Source of the DNA: AC-32 sp038237925 | GTDB taxonomy: Bacteria; Actinomycetota; Thermoleophilia; Gaiellales; Gaiellaceae | Reading direction: 5' to 3' | Length of the DNA: 64,000 nucleotides | Assembly: GCA_038237925.1 (NCBI GenBank) | Contig: JBBRYF010000008.1 | Coordinates: 53,062-117,061, forward strand | Shown here: positions 34,505 to 42,296 of the stretch, piece by piece | Numbering within the stretch: position 1 is the stretch's first letter | Layout of the letters: each line of letters starts with the position of its first letter | Made by a program: the position numbers and the translations under genes | The notes under the pieces: model-generated | What the model was told of the DNA's origin: nothing | Seen by the model: only the letters and a program-made list of their open reading frames with translations | Databases searched by the model: none

Positions 34505-34556
34505 TATTGTTCGAGGCGATGGATCGTTCGGGGAGGCAGGACCCCTGATTCCTGCC
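34505..34556 (+). promoter_or_regulatory. Promoter and 9-codon leader peptide overlapping a hairpin
   Basis: TATTGT (34505-34510) predicts transcription from 34517. Two bases later a short frame starts at 34519 (MDRSGRQDP, stop TGA at 34546-34548). Its second half lies in a hairpin GGCAGGA / TCCTGCC (34535-34556). Promoter, leader peptide, hairpin, terminator and then a small gene is the order of a translation-controlled attenuator. Interpretation only. Confidence 0.4.
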
Positions 34557-34581
34557 GGACACCCAAGAGGAGCAATCGGCT

Positions 34582-34614
34582 AGCCCGTCACGCTGAAGCG
34601 TAGGCGGGCTTTTT
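34582..34614 (+). terminator. Intrinsic terminator / attenuator before small gene
   Basis: AGCCCG pairs with CGGGCT, with an inner ACGC-TGAA-GCGT stem-loop, followed by TTTTT. It is the most convincing intrinsic terminator in the window. It lies between the leader peptide and the gene starting at 34637, so it can end the leader transcript or act as an attenuator. Confidence 0.7.
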
Positions 34615-34636
34615 CATGCCCAGGGAAGGAGCAAGG

Positions 34637-34807
34637 ATGCCGAACCACTTGACGCCGGAGGAGCTCTCGAAGGAGCTCGGGATCGATCGCACGGAAGTGA
34701 TCCGCGTGTGCATGGAGGAAGGCGTGCCCATCTACCAGGGCAAGATCGACAAGACGCTCTTCCAGGCGCAGCTGCAGGCGCTCGGCGCCATGCCGCAGGC
34801 TCACTGA
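34637..34807 (+). CDS. Small helix-turn-helix-like protein
   Basis: 56 residues: LTPEELSKELGIDRTEVIRV is a helix-turn-helix-like segment; the rest (VCMEEGVPIYQGKIDKTLFQ) is also helical. It could be a small DNA-binding protein, but is too short to be sure. ATG 34637 has AAGGAG in front. It lies after a terminator-like structure and a leader peptide, so expression is probably conditional. No family name recognised. Confidence 0.65.
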   Translation: MPNHLTPEELSKELGIDRTEVIRVCMEEGVPIYQGKIDKTLFQAQLQALGAMPQAH

Positions 34808-34816
34808 GCTAGCCGG

Positions 34817-35680
34817 CTACTTCCGCGCTGCGGCGCGCTTCTTCGGCGCGGCCTTCTTGCGTGCCGCCGAGGCGCCGTTGCCGCCGGAGCGGCCCTTCGA
34901 CGCGGCGACGCTCTTCTTGAGCGCGTCCATCAGGTCGATCACCGGCGCGTCGGCGACCGGCTCCGGCGTCGCGATCTCCTCGCCCGCCAGCTTGGCCTCG
35001 AGCAGCTTGCGAAGATCCTGGCGGTACTCGCTCTCGAGCTCGGTCGGCTCCCACTCGCCGACGAGGCTGTCGATCAGCTGCCGTGCCAGCTCGAGCTCAG
35101 GCTCCTTGACGTCGACGGCCTCGACCGCCTCGTCGATCTCCGCCTGTGAGCGGACGTCCTCGGCGAGAAAGAGCGTCTCGAGCACGAGCGCTTCCCCCTT
35201 GGGCCGGATCAGGACGAAGTTCTCGTTGCCACGGATCACCATGCGGCCGATCGCCGCCATGCCGGTCTCCTTCATCGCGTTCAGGAGCAGCACGTAGGGC
35301 CGGCGCTGCGCCTCGGCGCTCGAGGGCGCGAGGAAGTAGGTGCGGTCGAAGAACATCGGGTCGACCTCGGCGAGCGGGACGAAGCGCGAGATCTCGATCG
35401 CGCGCGAGGTATCGCGCTGCGCGATCGCCTCGAGGTCGGCGTCCTCGACGATCACGAACTGGCCCTTCGAGACCTCCCAGCCCTTCACGAGCTCCTCGTT
35501 CGACACCTCGCGCTCGTGCACCGGGCACCAGCGCTTCTGCTTGATCGGCGTCTTGCACTCGCGATGCAGCGTGCGGAAGGTGACGTCCGACGCGCGGGCC
35601 TTCGGCGCGGTCGCAGGAGCCAGTCCCACCGGGATGGTGACGAGGCCGAAGCTAAGTGATCCGTTCCAGGTAGTTCGCAT
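34817..35680 (-). CDS. ku: Non-homologous end-joining protein Ku
   Basis: Ring-shaped homodimer that binds broken DNA ends and recruits ligase D. 287 residues: TTWNGSLSFGLVTIPVGL is the typical bacterial Ku start, FRTLHRECKTPIKQKRWCPV carries paired Cys, VIVEDADLEAI and MVIRGNENFVLIRP are core motifs. The tail is Lys/Ala-rich (ARKKAAPKKRAAARK), as in DNA-binding Ku extensions. ATG 35680 fits the family. No ligD is nearby. A perfect DnaA-box sequence is in its upstream region. Confidence 0.95.
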   Translation of the reverse strand: MRTTWNGSLSFGLVTIPVGLAPATAPKARASDVTFRTLHRECKTPIKQKRWCPVHEREVSNEELVKGWEVSKGQFVIVEDADLEAIAQRDTSRAIEISRFVPLAEVDPMFFDRTYFLAPSSAEAQRRPYVLLLNAMKETGMAAIGRMVIRGNENFVLIRPKGEALVLETLFLAEDVRSQAEIDEAVEAVDVKEPELELARQLIDSLVGEWEPTELESEYRQDLRKLLEAKLAGEEIATPEPVADAPVIDLMDALKKSVAASKGRSGGNGASAARKKAAPKKRAAARK

Positions 35681-35698
35681 GTCTAGGGCCGCTTTCGC

Positions 35699-35707
35699 TG
35701 TGGATAA
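35699..35707. promoter_or_regulatory. Perfect DnaA-box sequence between ku and acyl-CoA synthetase
   Basis: TGTGGATAA is the exact complement of the consensus DnaA box TTATCCACA. It is a single site 19 bp before the ku start, with no AT-rich region or cluster, so it is not an origin. It might be a titration or regulatory site, or chance. Confidence 0.3.
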
Positions 35708-35782
35708 GTGTAGTGGGACCGGGCAGATTCGCCGCCACCCGCCCCTTCCCTTCCCCGTCGATCGGCAGCGTAAGCTGGCGCC

Positions 35783-37480
35783 GTGAGCAGGACGATCGGA
35801 CGTCTCTGGCGCGACGCCACCGCGGCCGGCCGCGCGAACGCGGCGTACCTCGTGGAAGGCGACGACGGCTGGAGCGAGGTCTCGTGGGGCGAGGCGGCCG
35901 TCGCCGTCGACGAGCTCGCGAACGGGCTGCTCGCGCTCGGCGTGCGCAAGGGCGACGCGTTCGGGATCCTGGCGCAGACGAGCCTCGAGTGGGCGCTCTT
36001 CGACTACGCGCTCGGCCTGATCGGCGCGGTCGGTGCCGCGATCTACGCGAACAGCTCGCCGCGCGACTGCCGCTACGTGCTCGAGCACTCCGACGCGGTG
36101 GGCGTGCTCGTCGAGGACGAGGCTCAGCGGGAGAAGGTCGCAGACGTCGGCCTCGCGCACGTGCTCTCGTTCGCCGATCTCGACGAGCTCCGCGCGCGGG
36201 GGGGCGAGTTCGCGGCACAGAACCCGGGCGCGCTCGCCGAGGCCGAGGCGCAGGTCGGCGAGGATGATCTCTTCACGTTCATCTACACGTCGGGCACGAC
36301 CGGGCCGCCGAAGGCCTGCATGATCCGCCACCGCAACTACTACGAGATGGCCGGGTGCGTCGACCACGTCGAGGCGTTCGCGTTCGCCGACGACACGATG
36401 CTGCTCTACCTGCCGCTGGCCCACAACTTCGGCCGGCTGATGCACCTCCTCGGCGCGCACGTCGGCTACACGATCGCGTTCTGCCCCGACCCGCTGCGGG
36501 TCGCGGAGGCGCTACCCGCGGTCCGCCCGACGCTGCTTCCGAGCGTGCCACGGCTCTACGAGAAGGTCCACACCGCGGTCTTGGCGCAGTTCGAGCAGGT
36601 GCAGGGGCCGAGGCGCCGCCTGCTGGATTGGGCGCTGCGAGTCGGCCGGGAGGCCGGCGAGCTACGCCGGCGCGGTGAGGATCTGCCGCCGTGGCTCGCG
36701 CGGCGTCACCGACTGGCGGACCGACTCGTCTACTCGAAGGTCAAGACGCGCCTCGGCGGGCGCCTGCGCCTCGGCGTCTCGGGGGGCGCGCCGCTCGCGA
36801 AGGAGATCGGCGAGTTCTTCCACTCGATCGACATCCTGATCATCGAGGGCTGGGGCCTGACTGAGTGCACGACCGCCGCTTCCGTGAATCGGCCCGACCA
36901 CTTCCGCTTCGGCACCGTCGGGCCCGCGCTCCCAGGCTTCGAGGTGCGGGCCGACGCGGAGGGCGAGCTGCTGATCCGCAGCGAAACGGTCTTCGCCGGC
37001 TACTACAAGGACGAACAGGCGACCCGCGAGGTGCTCGGCGAGGACGACTGGCTGCGCTCGGGCGACGTGGGCTCGATCGACGAGGACGGCTTCATCACGA
37101 TCACCGACCGGAAGAAGGACATCCTGGTCACCGCCGGCGGCAAGAACGTCGCGCCGCAGAACCTCGAGAACGCGCTCAAGACGGCGCCGCTCGTCTCACA
37201 GGCACTCGTGATCGGCGACCGCCGGCCGTACGTGGCCGCTCTGATCACGACCGATCCGGCCGTGGCCGAGGGACTGTCCCCGGGACAGGTCCAGGAGCGC
37301 GTGCACGCGATCGTCGACGGCGTGAACGCCGAGCTCTCGCGCTTCGAGCAGATCAAGCGTTTCCGCATCCTCTCCCGTGACTTCACCGCGGAGGACGGCG
37401 AGGTGACGCCGACGCTGAAGCTGAAGCGCGGCGTCGTCGAGGAGCACTTCGCCCCCGAGATCGAGGAGCTGTACCGCTAG
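35783..37480 (+). CDS. Long-chain acyl-CoA synthetase (AMP-forming)
   Basis: Activates fatty acids to acyl-CoA through an acyl-adenylate. 565 residues, FAA1-type. FIYTSGTTGPPKACMI (about 167) binds ATP phosphates; LPLAHNFGR, EGWGLTECTTA (A5), WLRSGDVGSIDEDGFITITDRKKD (A7/A8) and LKLKRGVVEEHF with the A10 Lys are present. GTG 35783 lies 6 nt after TAAGCT, so the mRNA should be leaderless. The stop codon TAG is the first part of repeat copy B. A palindromic motif related to the RAYT ends lies inside the gene at 37270-37292. Confidence 0.94.
   Translation: MSRTIGRLWRDATAAGRANAAYLVEGDDGWSEVSWGEAAVAVDELANGLLALGVRKGDAFGILAQTSLEWALFDYALGLIGAVGAAIYANSSPRDCRYVLEHSDAVGVLVEDEAQREKVADVGLAHVLSFADLDELRARGGEFAAQNPGALAEAEAQVGEDDLFTFIYTSGTTGPPKACMIRHRNYYEMAGCVDHVEAFAFADDTMLLYLPLAHNFGRLMHLLGAHVGYTIAFCPDPLRVAEALPAVRPTLLPSVPRLYEKVHTAVLAQFEQVQGPRRRLLDWALRVGREAGELRRRGEDLPPWLARRHRLADRLVYSKVKTRLGGRLRLGVSGGAPLAKEIGEFFHSIDILIIEGWGLTECTTAASVNRPDHFRFGTVGPALPGFEVRADAEGELLIRSETVFAGYYKDEQATREVLGEDDWLRSGDVGSIDEDGFITITDRKKDILVTAGGKNVAPQNLENALKTAPLVSQALVIGDRRPYVAALITTDPAVAEGLSPGQVQERVHAIVDGVNAELSRFEQIKRFRILSRDFTAEDGEVTPTLKLKRGVVEEHFAPEIEELYR
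37270..37292. repeat. REP-like double palindrome inside acyl-CoA synthetase gene
   Basis: GGGACTGTCCC is followed after one base by GGGACAGGTCC. The left end of the RAYT element contains the same two motifs in the other order. It is in frame and encodes the variable stretch LSPGQVQ between conserved blocks. Could be an old repeat insertion or coincidence. Confidence 0.4.
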
Positions 37481-37635
37481 GAGGTGTTGGCGGAACGCCG
37501 CTCGCTCTCGGGGTGCGATGGCCCGTTCCGAGGCAGGGAGTGCCGATAGCAGCGCAATCGGTGCGACCGAGGACGCCGCCTCGGGGCGGGCAGCGCGGCC
37601 CGAGAGCATCGCCGGTTTTCCGTCAACGCCTCCTA
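37479..37635. repeat. Palindromic repeat family 1, copy B (long form)
   Basis: About 157 bp between convergent genes. Left end AGGAGGTGTTGGCGGAACG (37479-37497) is mirrored at 37613-37635. Inner stems CTCTCGGG/CCCGAGAG and CCGAGGC/GCCTCGG match copy A. The core is damaged: AAGGACGC is missing before AGGGAG, and the central hairpin (CCGATAGC...) has lost pairing. The ends contribute the TAG stop codons of both flanking genes. Confidence 0.88.
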
Positions 37636-38787
37636 CAGCCGGCGGGCGCCGACGTACGTGGCCGCGTACCAGCCGCTGAGCGAGGAGATCTTCACCACAT
37701 CGCCGGTGTGTGGCGCGTGGATGAAGTTGCCGCCGCCGATATAGAGCCCCTCGTGCCCGAGGCCGTCGAAGAAGACGAGGTCGCCGGGCTGGAGGTCCCC
37801 CTGCGCGACGGGCGAGCCCATGCCGTACTGCGCGTACGAGCTGTGCGGCAGCGAGACCCCGATCTGGCCGTAGGCGTACATCACGAGCCCCGAGCAGTCG
37901 AATCCCGAGGGCGAGGCGCCGCCCCAGACGTATGGCACGCCGAGATAGCGCATCGCGATCCCGACGACGCCACCGTACCGCGCGGGCGGCGGTGCGACGC
38001 TCGGAAGAGCGGAAGGCGTGGCGACGGGCACGGTCGGCGCGAGCGCCGTCTGCCTCTGCGTGGCCTGCTGCTGCGCGAGCTGCTGCTGGACCTGCTGCCG
38101 GAGCTGGGCCTGGCGCGCGGCCTCTGCGGCCTTCATGCGCGCGATCTCGCCCTTGATCGAGCCGAGCAGAGCCTTCCGCTGGCCGAGCTGGCTCTCGACG
38201 GATGCGCGCGCGGCGTTCCGCTGCGCCACGATCTGCGTCTGCTCGGAATGAGCGTGCGTCAAAAACTGTTGCCGGTGCTGCACCTCGCGCCGGAAGCGCG
38301 CCACCTGATGGAGCACGAGCGTGTCCTGAGCCGAGATGCGGTCGGCCGCGTCCATGCGCCCCAGCATGTCGTCGAGGCTCGATGCGCCGAGCAAGACCGA
38401 GAGCCCCGCGTTCTGGTCGCCGGAGGTGTAGATGTCGACGAGGCGCGTCGAGAGCTGCGTCTGCGAACGCTTCAGGCTCTTCTTCGCGACGGCGAGCGCG
38501 GCCGTGTTCGCGCTCAGGTCGTGCTTGATGCGGTTGAGCTTGACCGTTGCCAGGTTGTAGGCCTCGATCGCGCGCTCGAGGCTCGAATCAAGCTGCTGAA
38601 TCTGTCCGAGGACGCTCTGAGCCTGCGCCTCCTTCGAGGCGATGCTTGGATCCGCCGAAGCGGAAGCAGTAGTCAGAGCAAAGGCCGCAGCCAATGCGAT
38701 GACCAGTGCCGGCGCCTTACGTCTTGTCGAGCCGGAGGGGGGCGATAAGCTCGACAGGCGCCCTCGTAGGAGGGGCCGGTACGTCAC
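37633..38787 (-). CDS. NlpC/P60 peptidoglycan endopeptidase with coiled-coil domain
   Basis: Secreted cell-wall hydrolase, RipA-like. 384 residues: signal peptide (APALVIALAAAFALTTASASA), a long coiled coil (about 50-245) ending in Gln-rich QQQVQQQLAQQQ, a Pro/Ala linker, then NlpC/P60 (about 270-384). Catalytic Cys is in SGFDCSGLVMYAY, His in GHEGLYIGGG and the third polar residue in FIHAP. GTG 38787 is preferred to GTG 38793 because a minus-strand TAGGGT ends at 38797. The coiled coil suggests control by a divisome partner, as for RipA/PcsB. Last codon lies in repeat copy B. Confidence 0.92.
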   Translation of the reverse strand: MTYRPLLRGRLSSLSPPSGSTRRKAPALVIALAAAFALTTASASADPSIASKEAQAQSVLGQIQQLDSSLERAIEAYNLATVKLNRIKHDLSANTAALAVAKKSLKRSQTQLSTRLVDIYTSGDQNAGLSVLLGASSLDDMLGRMDAADRISAQDTLVLHQVARFRREVQHRQQFLTHAHSEQTQIVAQRNAARASVESQLGQRKALLGSIKGEIARMKAAEAARQAQLRQQVQQQLAQQQATQRQTALAPTVPVATPSALPSVAPPPARYGGVVGIAMRYLGVPYVWGGASPSGFDCSGLVMYAYGQIGVSLPHSSYAQYGMGSPVAQGDLQPGDLVFFDGLGHEGLYIGGGNFIHAPHTGDVVKISSLSGWYAATYVGARRL

Positions 38788-38903
38788 AAGCACGGCACCC
38801 TAACAAGGTCTTCGGACGACCGCAAACGGCTCACTTTGCCCAAAAGGGCCAAAGCCGCTCCGGCACGAAGGCCCGCACAAGCTCTGTGGTACGGTGCCGC
38901 GTC

Positions 38904-39923
38904 GTGCCGGGGGAGATGCGCACGCTCCGTTATTGGCTGATCGTACTCGGAGCCCCGCTGGCTCTCGTCGGCCTCCTCCCGGGAACCGTTGCCGCTGACA
39001 CCTCGCCCGACGCGCGCGCCTCGCAACTCTCGAAGCAGAACGCCGATCTTGCCGCGCGGTCCCGCGGCGTCGTGCTCGAGCTGTACTCGCTCGACTCGCG
39101 CCTCGCGCGCGAGCAGGCGCGACTGGTCGAGCTGCGGATCCGGACGGCCGCGGTCAAGGCCGATCTCTCGGTCGCGCGAACCCGGCTGCACGTCGCACGG
39201 CACTCCCTCACGCAGGCGGAGCGCTCACTCGCGCGCCGGCTCCAGCTCCTCTACGAGCAGGGCGACTCCGATCCGCTCGCGATCGTGCTCGGTGCCTCAT
39301 CGGTCGCGGACGCGCTCGGCAACCTCGACTCGCTCGACCGGATCGCCGCCCAGGACCGCGACGTGATCGAGCAGACGCGGCAAGCGAAGCGGACCGCAGC
39401 CGGGCTCACGCGAACGCTCGCGTCCAAGGCGCACGATCTGCAGGCGCTCACGAGCGAGGCATCGCAGTCGACGCTCGTGCTCGAGCAGGCGCGCTCGCAG
39501 CGGGCGGGCTACCTCGCGCGCCTCACCGGCCAGCAGCGGCTGAACGCCGCCGCGATCGCGAGCTTCCAGCAGCGGGCGCTCGCTGCCGAGACGAAGGCGC
39601 GGCAGGTGAGCGCGGTCTCCGCCGCCCAGCCGACGGCGCCGCCGATCCAGATCGGGCCCGGCGGGAGGACGATGACGGTCGTCGCGACCGGGTACGCAAT
39701 CCCCGGCCGCACGGCCACGGGTGTGCCGACCGGCTGGGGCGTCGTTGCCGTCGACCCCGGCGTCATCCCGCTCGGGACGCACATGACGATCCCCGGCTAC
39801 GGCTCGGGAGTCGCGGCCGACACCGGCTCCGCGATCCAGGGCGCGACGATCGACCTCTGGTTCCCGTCCCTCCCGCAGGCACGCGCTTGGGGCCGGCGCA
39901 CCGTCACGATCATGCTCGGCTGA
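38904..39923 (+). CDS. Secreted coiled-coil protein with C-terminal 3D domain
   Basis: 339 residues. Signal peptide (YWLIVLGAPLALVGLLPGTVAA), a coiled coil (about 45-240) similar in layout to the neighbouring NlpC/P60 protein, then a 3D domain: GWGVVAVDPGVIPLGT, YGSGVAADTGSAIQGATIDLWF, with the three Asp. 3D domains are double-psi barrels seen in MltA-like and Rpf/YuiC lytic enzymes, so a cell-wall glycosidase role is likely. GTG 38904 follows TACGGT by 8 nt; ATG 38916 is the alternative. Confidence 0.88.
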   Translation: MPGEMRTLRYWLIVLGAPLALVGLLPGTVAADTSPDARASQLSKQNADLAARSRGVVLELYSLDSRLAREQARLVELRIRTAAVKADLSVARTRLHVARHSLTQAERSLARRLQLLYEQGDSDPLAIVLGASSVADALGNLDSLDRIAAQDRDVIEQTRQAKRTAAGLTRTLASKAHDLQALTSEASQSTLVLEQARSQRAGYLARLTGQQRLNAAAIASFQQRALAAETKARQVSAVSAAQPTAPPIQIGPGGRTMTVVATGYAIPGRTATGVPTGWGVVAVDPGVIPLGTHMTIPGYGSGVAADTGSAIQGATIDLWFPSLPQARAWGRRTVTIMLG

Positions 39924-40008
39924 CTAGACTTCTCCCCGCTCGAATGGGGGGAACGCTCTGAGCGAGACCGTCGAGATCCAGAACGAGACCGGCGCCGGCA
40001 GCGTCCGG

Positions 40009-40641
40009 GTGCTGCTGGTCGACGACCACGATCTCTTCCGCACCGGCCTGCGCAACCTGCTCGAGGAGCGCGGCGTCCAGATCGCGGGTGAGGCCGGGCA
40101 GGGTATCGACGCGGTGCGGCTCGTCCGAGAGCTCGCGCCCGACGTCGTCGTGATGGACCTGCACATGCCGGGCATGACCGGGATCGAGGCGATCCGCCAG
40201 ATCCACAGCTTCGCGCCGCTGACGCGCGTGCTCGTGCTCACGATCTCCGACCAGGACGACGACGTCCTCGACGCGATCCTCGCCGGGGCCTGCGGCTACC
40301 TGCTGAAGGACGCCTCGGTCGACGAGCTGATCCGCGGCATCGTCGCGGCCGCGGTCGGCGAGTCGCTCGTCTCGCCCGCGATCGCCGGCAAGGTGCTACA
40401 GCAGGTGCGGGCGACCGCGATCTCGCCAGAGGCAGCCGACACGATCCGCGCCGAGCTGTCGGAGCGCGAGCTCGATGTGCTGAAGCTGATCGCGGCCGGC
40501 AACGACAACGCGATGATCGCCGCGCAGCTCCACATCAGCCCGAAGACGGTCAAGAACCACATCTCGAACATCCTGATGAAGCTGCAGATCGAGAACCGGA
40601 TCCAGGCCGCGGTCTACGCGGTCCGCAGCGGGCTCGTCTAG
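40009..40641 (+). CDS. NarL/LuxR-family response regulator, orphan
   Basis: 210 or more residues. Receiver domain: LLVDDHDLFRTGL (acidic pair), VVVMDLHMPGMTG (phospho-Asp), TISDQ and YLLKDAS (Lys). A LuxR helix-turn-helix follows (SERELDVLKLIAAGNDNAMI, LHISPKTVKNHISNIL). GTG 40009 leaves out the usual residues before the first strand. An in-frame CTG at 39958, preceded by GGGGGG, would add 17 residues (LSETVEIQNETGAGSVR), so the true start may be there. No histidine kinase is adjacent. Confidence 0.9.
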   Translation: MLLVDDHDLFRTGLRNLLEERGVQIAGEAGQGIDAVRLVRELAPDVVVMDLHMPGMTGIEAIRQIHSFAPLTRVLVLTISDQDDDVLDAILAGACGYLLKDASVDELIRGIVAAAVGESLVSPAIAGKVLQQVRATAISPEAADTIRAELSERELDVLKLIAAGNDNAMIAAQLHISPKTVKNHISNILMKLQIENRIQAAVYAVRSGLV

Positions 40642-40973
40642 CCGCGAGAGCGAACGGCGGTCGCGCGGGCGCGCAGCCGCGCGAGCGTGCCGCGCAGGCG
40701 GGTGAGGACGCTGGCGTTGTTCGAGAGCCGATTCGAGAGCAGCGCGAGCTCCTGCGTCTTCTGATCCTGGTTGCCCTCTCCCAGCTCGCCCGCGAGCTCC
40801 GACATCCGGCGTTCGAGCCGCCAGCGCTCGGCCTCCAGCTCAAGCGCGTACGCGTAGCCATCTGTGAGAGTGCGCTCGAGCCGCGCGAGGGTCGCCGGCT
40901 CCTCCGTGGGGGCCGGTTCGGCGAGCAGCTCGTCGATCTGCTCGAGCAGGGCGGGAATCGCGTCAGGTGCCAC
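40638..40973 (-). CDS. Small coiled-coil protein
   Basis: 111 residues, almost all helical: APDAIPALLEQIDELLAEPA, then ALELEAERWRLERRMSELAG and a basic end. No family motif recognised. GTG 40973 has AAGGAC upstream on the minus strand. Its stop overlaps the response regulator stop by 4 bp. Could be a regulator or chaperone-like protein; function unknown. Confidence 0.65.
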   Translation of the reverse strand: MAPDAIPALLEQIDELLAEPAPTEEPATLARLERTLTDGYAYALELEAERWRLERRMSELAGELGEGNQDQKTQELALLSNRLSNNASVLTRLRGTLARLRARATAVRSRG

Positions 40974-41087
40974 AGAAGTCCTTGCGTTCGATTATCAGGC
41001 GGCGCCCTCTAGGCCCACAAGGGCCGCGCGGCCTATCCCCATGCACGGCGAGGCCCACCCTTGACGCGGGTAGGGACACTCCGAAGA

Positions 41088-42296
41088 ATGGGGCGGATGA
41101 CCTGCCGCCGTCTGCCGGTCGTCGTGGTTCTGGCGCTCGTCCTCGTCGCTCCGGCGGGGGCTGGCGACTCGCCGCTGGCGAAGCGCCTGGGCCGCGCGCT
41201 CGCCGTGCCGCACGTCTCGCAGGCGCGCACCGGCGCGGTCGCGATCGACCTGCAAACCGGCGAGACGCTCTTCGCCGAGCACGACACGCTCCCGCTCGCA
41301 CCCGCGTCGAACGAGAAGCTCGCTGTCGCCTACGCGGCGCTGGTCACGCTCGGCTCGGGCTTCCGGGTCGAGACCGACGTGCTGGGCCGAGGCGAGCAGG
41401 ACGGGACCGTGTGGCGCGGAAGCCTCGTGCTCGTCGGGCACGGCGACTCGACCCTCTCGAGCGCCGACCTCGCCGCGCTCGCCGGTCAGATCCGTGCCGC
41501 GGGAATCCGTCGCGTCACGCGCGGGGTCTTCGGCGACGAGTCGTTCTTCGACGCCCGCCGAACCGGGGCCGGCTGGAAGTCCTGGTTCTACGTGAACGAG
41601 TGCCCCCCGCTCTCGGCGCTGACCGTCGACCGCGGGCGCTACTTCGGCCGCACCTCTCGCGAGCCCGCGCTCGCCGCCGCGCTGCTCTTCCGTGACGCGC
41701 TGCGCCGGGCAGGCATCGCCGTCGCCGGCGCGGGACTCGGAGTCCAGCGCGCCGACGACGTGCCGCTCGCGTCGGTCGAGTCCGCGCCGCTTTCGCAGGT
41801 CGTCGCGTGGATGGGCCGGGTCAGCGACAACTTCACCGCCGAGTTGCTGCTCAAGCAACTGGGGGCCTCCGACGGCGCGGTCGGCACGAGCGCCCGCGGC
41901 GCCGCAGTCGTGCGCCACGCCCTGGTCGACGGCGGCGTGCCGCTCACCGGCCTGCGGCTCGTCGACGGCTCCGGCCTGTCCTCGCTCGACCGCCTGACCG
42001 CCGGGTCACTCGCTGCCCTGCTGCGCGCAGCCTGGGTCGATCCCGAAGTGCGTCCGTTTCTGCTCGCGGCCCTCCCGGTCGCGGGGATCAGCGGCACCCT
42101 CTCCGACCGGATGCGTCGACCGCCCGCGCGCGGCAACGTGCTCGCCAAGACGGGCACGACCGAGCTCGCCTCGGCCCTCTCGGGCTACGTGAAACGCCAC
42201 TACGTCTTTTCGGTGCTGCAGAACGGGAGGCCTGTCTCGCCCTTCTGGGCGCGCCGCGCGCAGGATCGCTTCGCGACGGCCCTAGCCGCGCAGTAG
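41088..42296 (+). CDS. dacB: D-alanyl-D-alanine carboxypeptidase/endopeptidase, PBP4 type
   Basis: Class C penicillin-binding protein (peptidase S13) trimming peptidoglycan cross-links. 402 residues with signal peptide (LPVVVVLALVLVAPAGAG). Active-site motifs: SxxK in APASNEKLA, SxN in GRVSDNFTAELLLKQLGA, KTG in LAKTGTTE. The large insertion between the first two motifs is typical of PBP4. ATG 41088 fits a GACACT hexamer 7 nt upstream. Its end overlaps ligA by 15 bp. Confidence 0.93.
   Translation: MGRMTCRRLPVVVVLALVLVAPAGAGDSPLAKRLGRALAVPHVSQARTGAVAIDLQTGETLFAEHDTLPLAPASNEKLAVAYAALVTLGSGFRVETDVLGRGEQDGTVWRGSLVLVGHGDSTLSSADLAALAGQIRAAGIRRVTRGVFGDESFFDARRTGAGWKSWFYVNECPPLSALTVDRGRYFGRTSREPALAAALLFRDALRRAGIAVAGAGLGVQRADDVPLASVESAPLSQVVAWMGRVSDNFTAELLLKQLGASDGAVGTSARGAAVVRHALVDGGVPLTGLRLVDGSGLSSLDRLTAGSLAALLRAAWVDPEVRPFLLAALPVAGISGTLSDRMRRPPARGNVLAKTGTTELASALSGYVKRHYVFSVLQNGRPVSPFWARRAQDRFATALAAQ

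Noticed and set aside
34505..34614. A known riboswitch class before the small HTH-like gene
   Set aside because: I could not match the leader to any riboswitch consensus; a leader-peptide attenuator explains it with less assumption.
35699..35707. Replication origin near ku
   Set aside because: Only one DnaA box, no AT-rich region, and no dnaA/dnaN/gyrase genes nearby.
38794..38903. A c-di-AMP (ydaO-type) riboswitch before the NlpC/P60 gene
   Set aside because: Such riboswitches often precede wall hydrolases in actinobacteria, but the 110-bp gap is too short and shows none of the conserved blocks.
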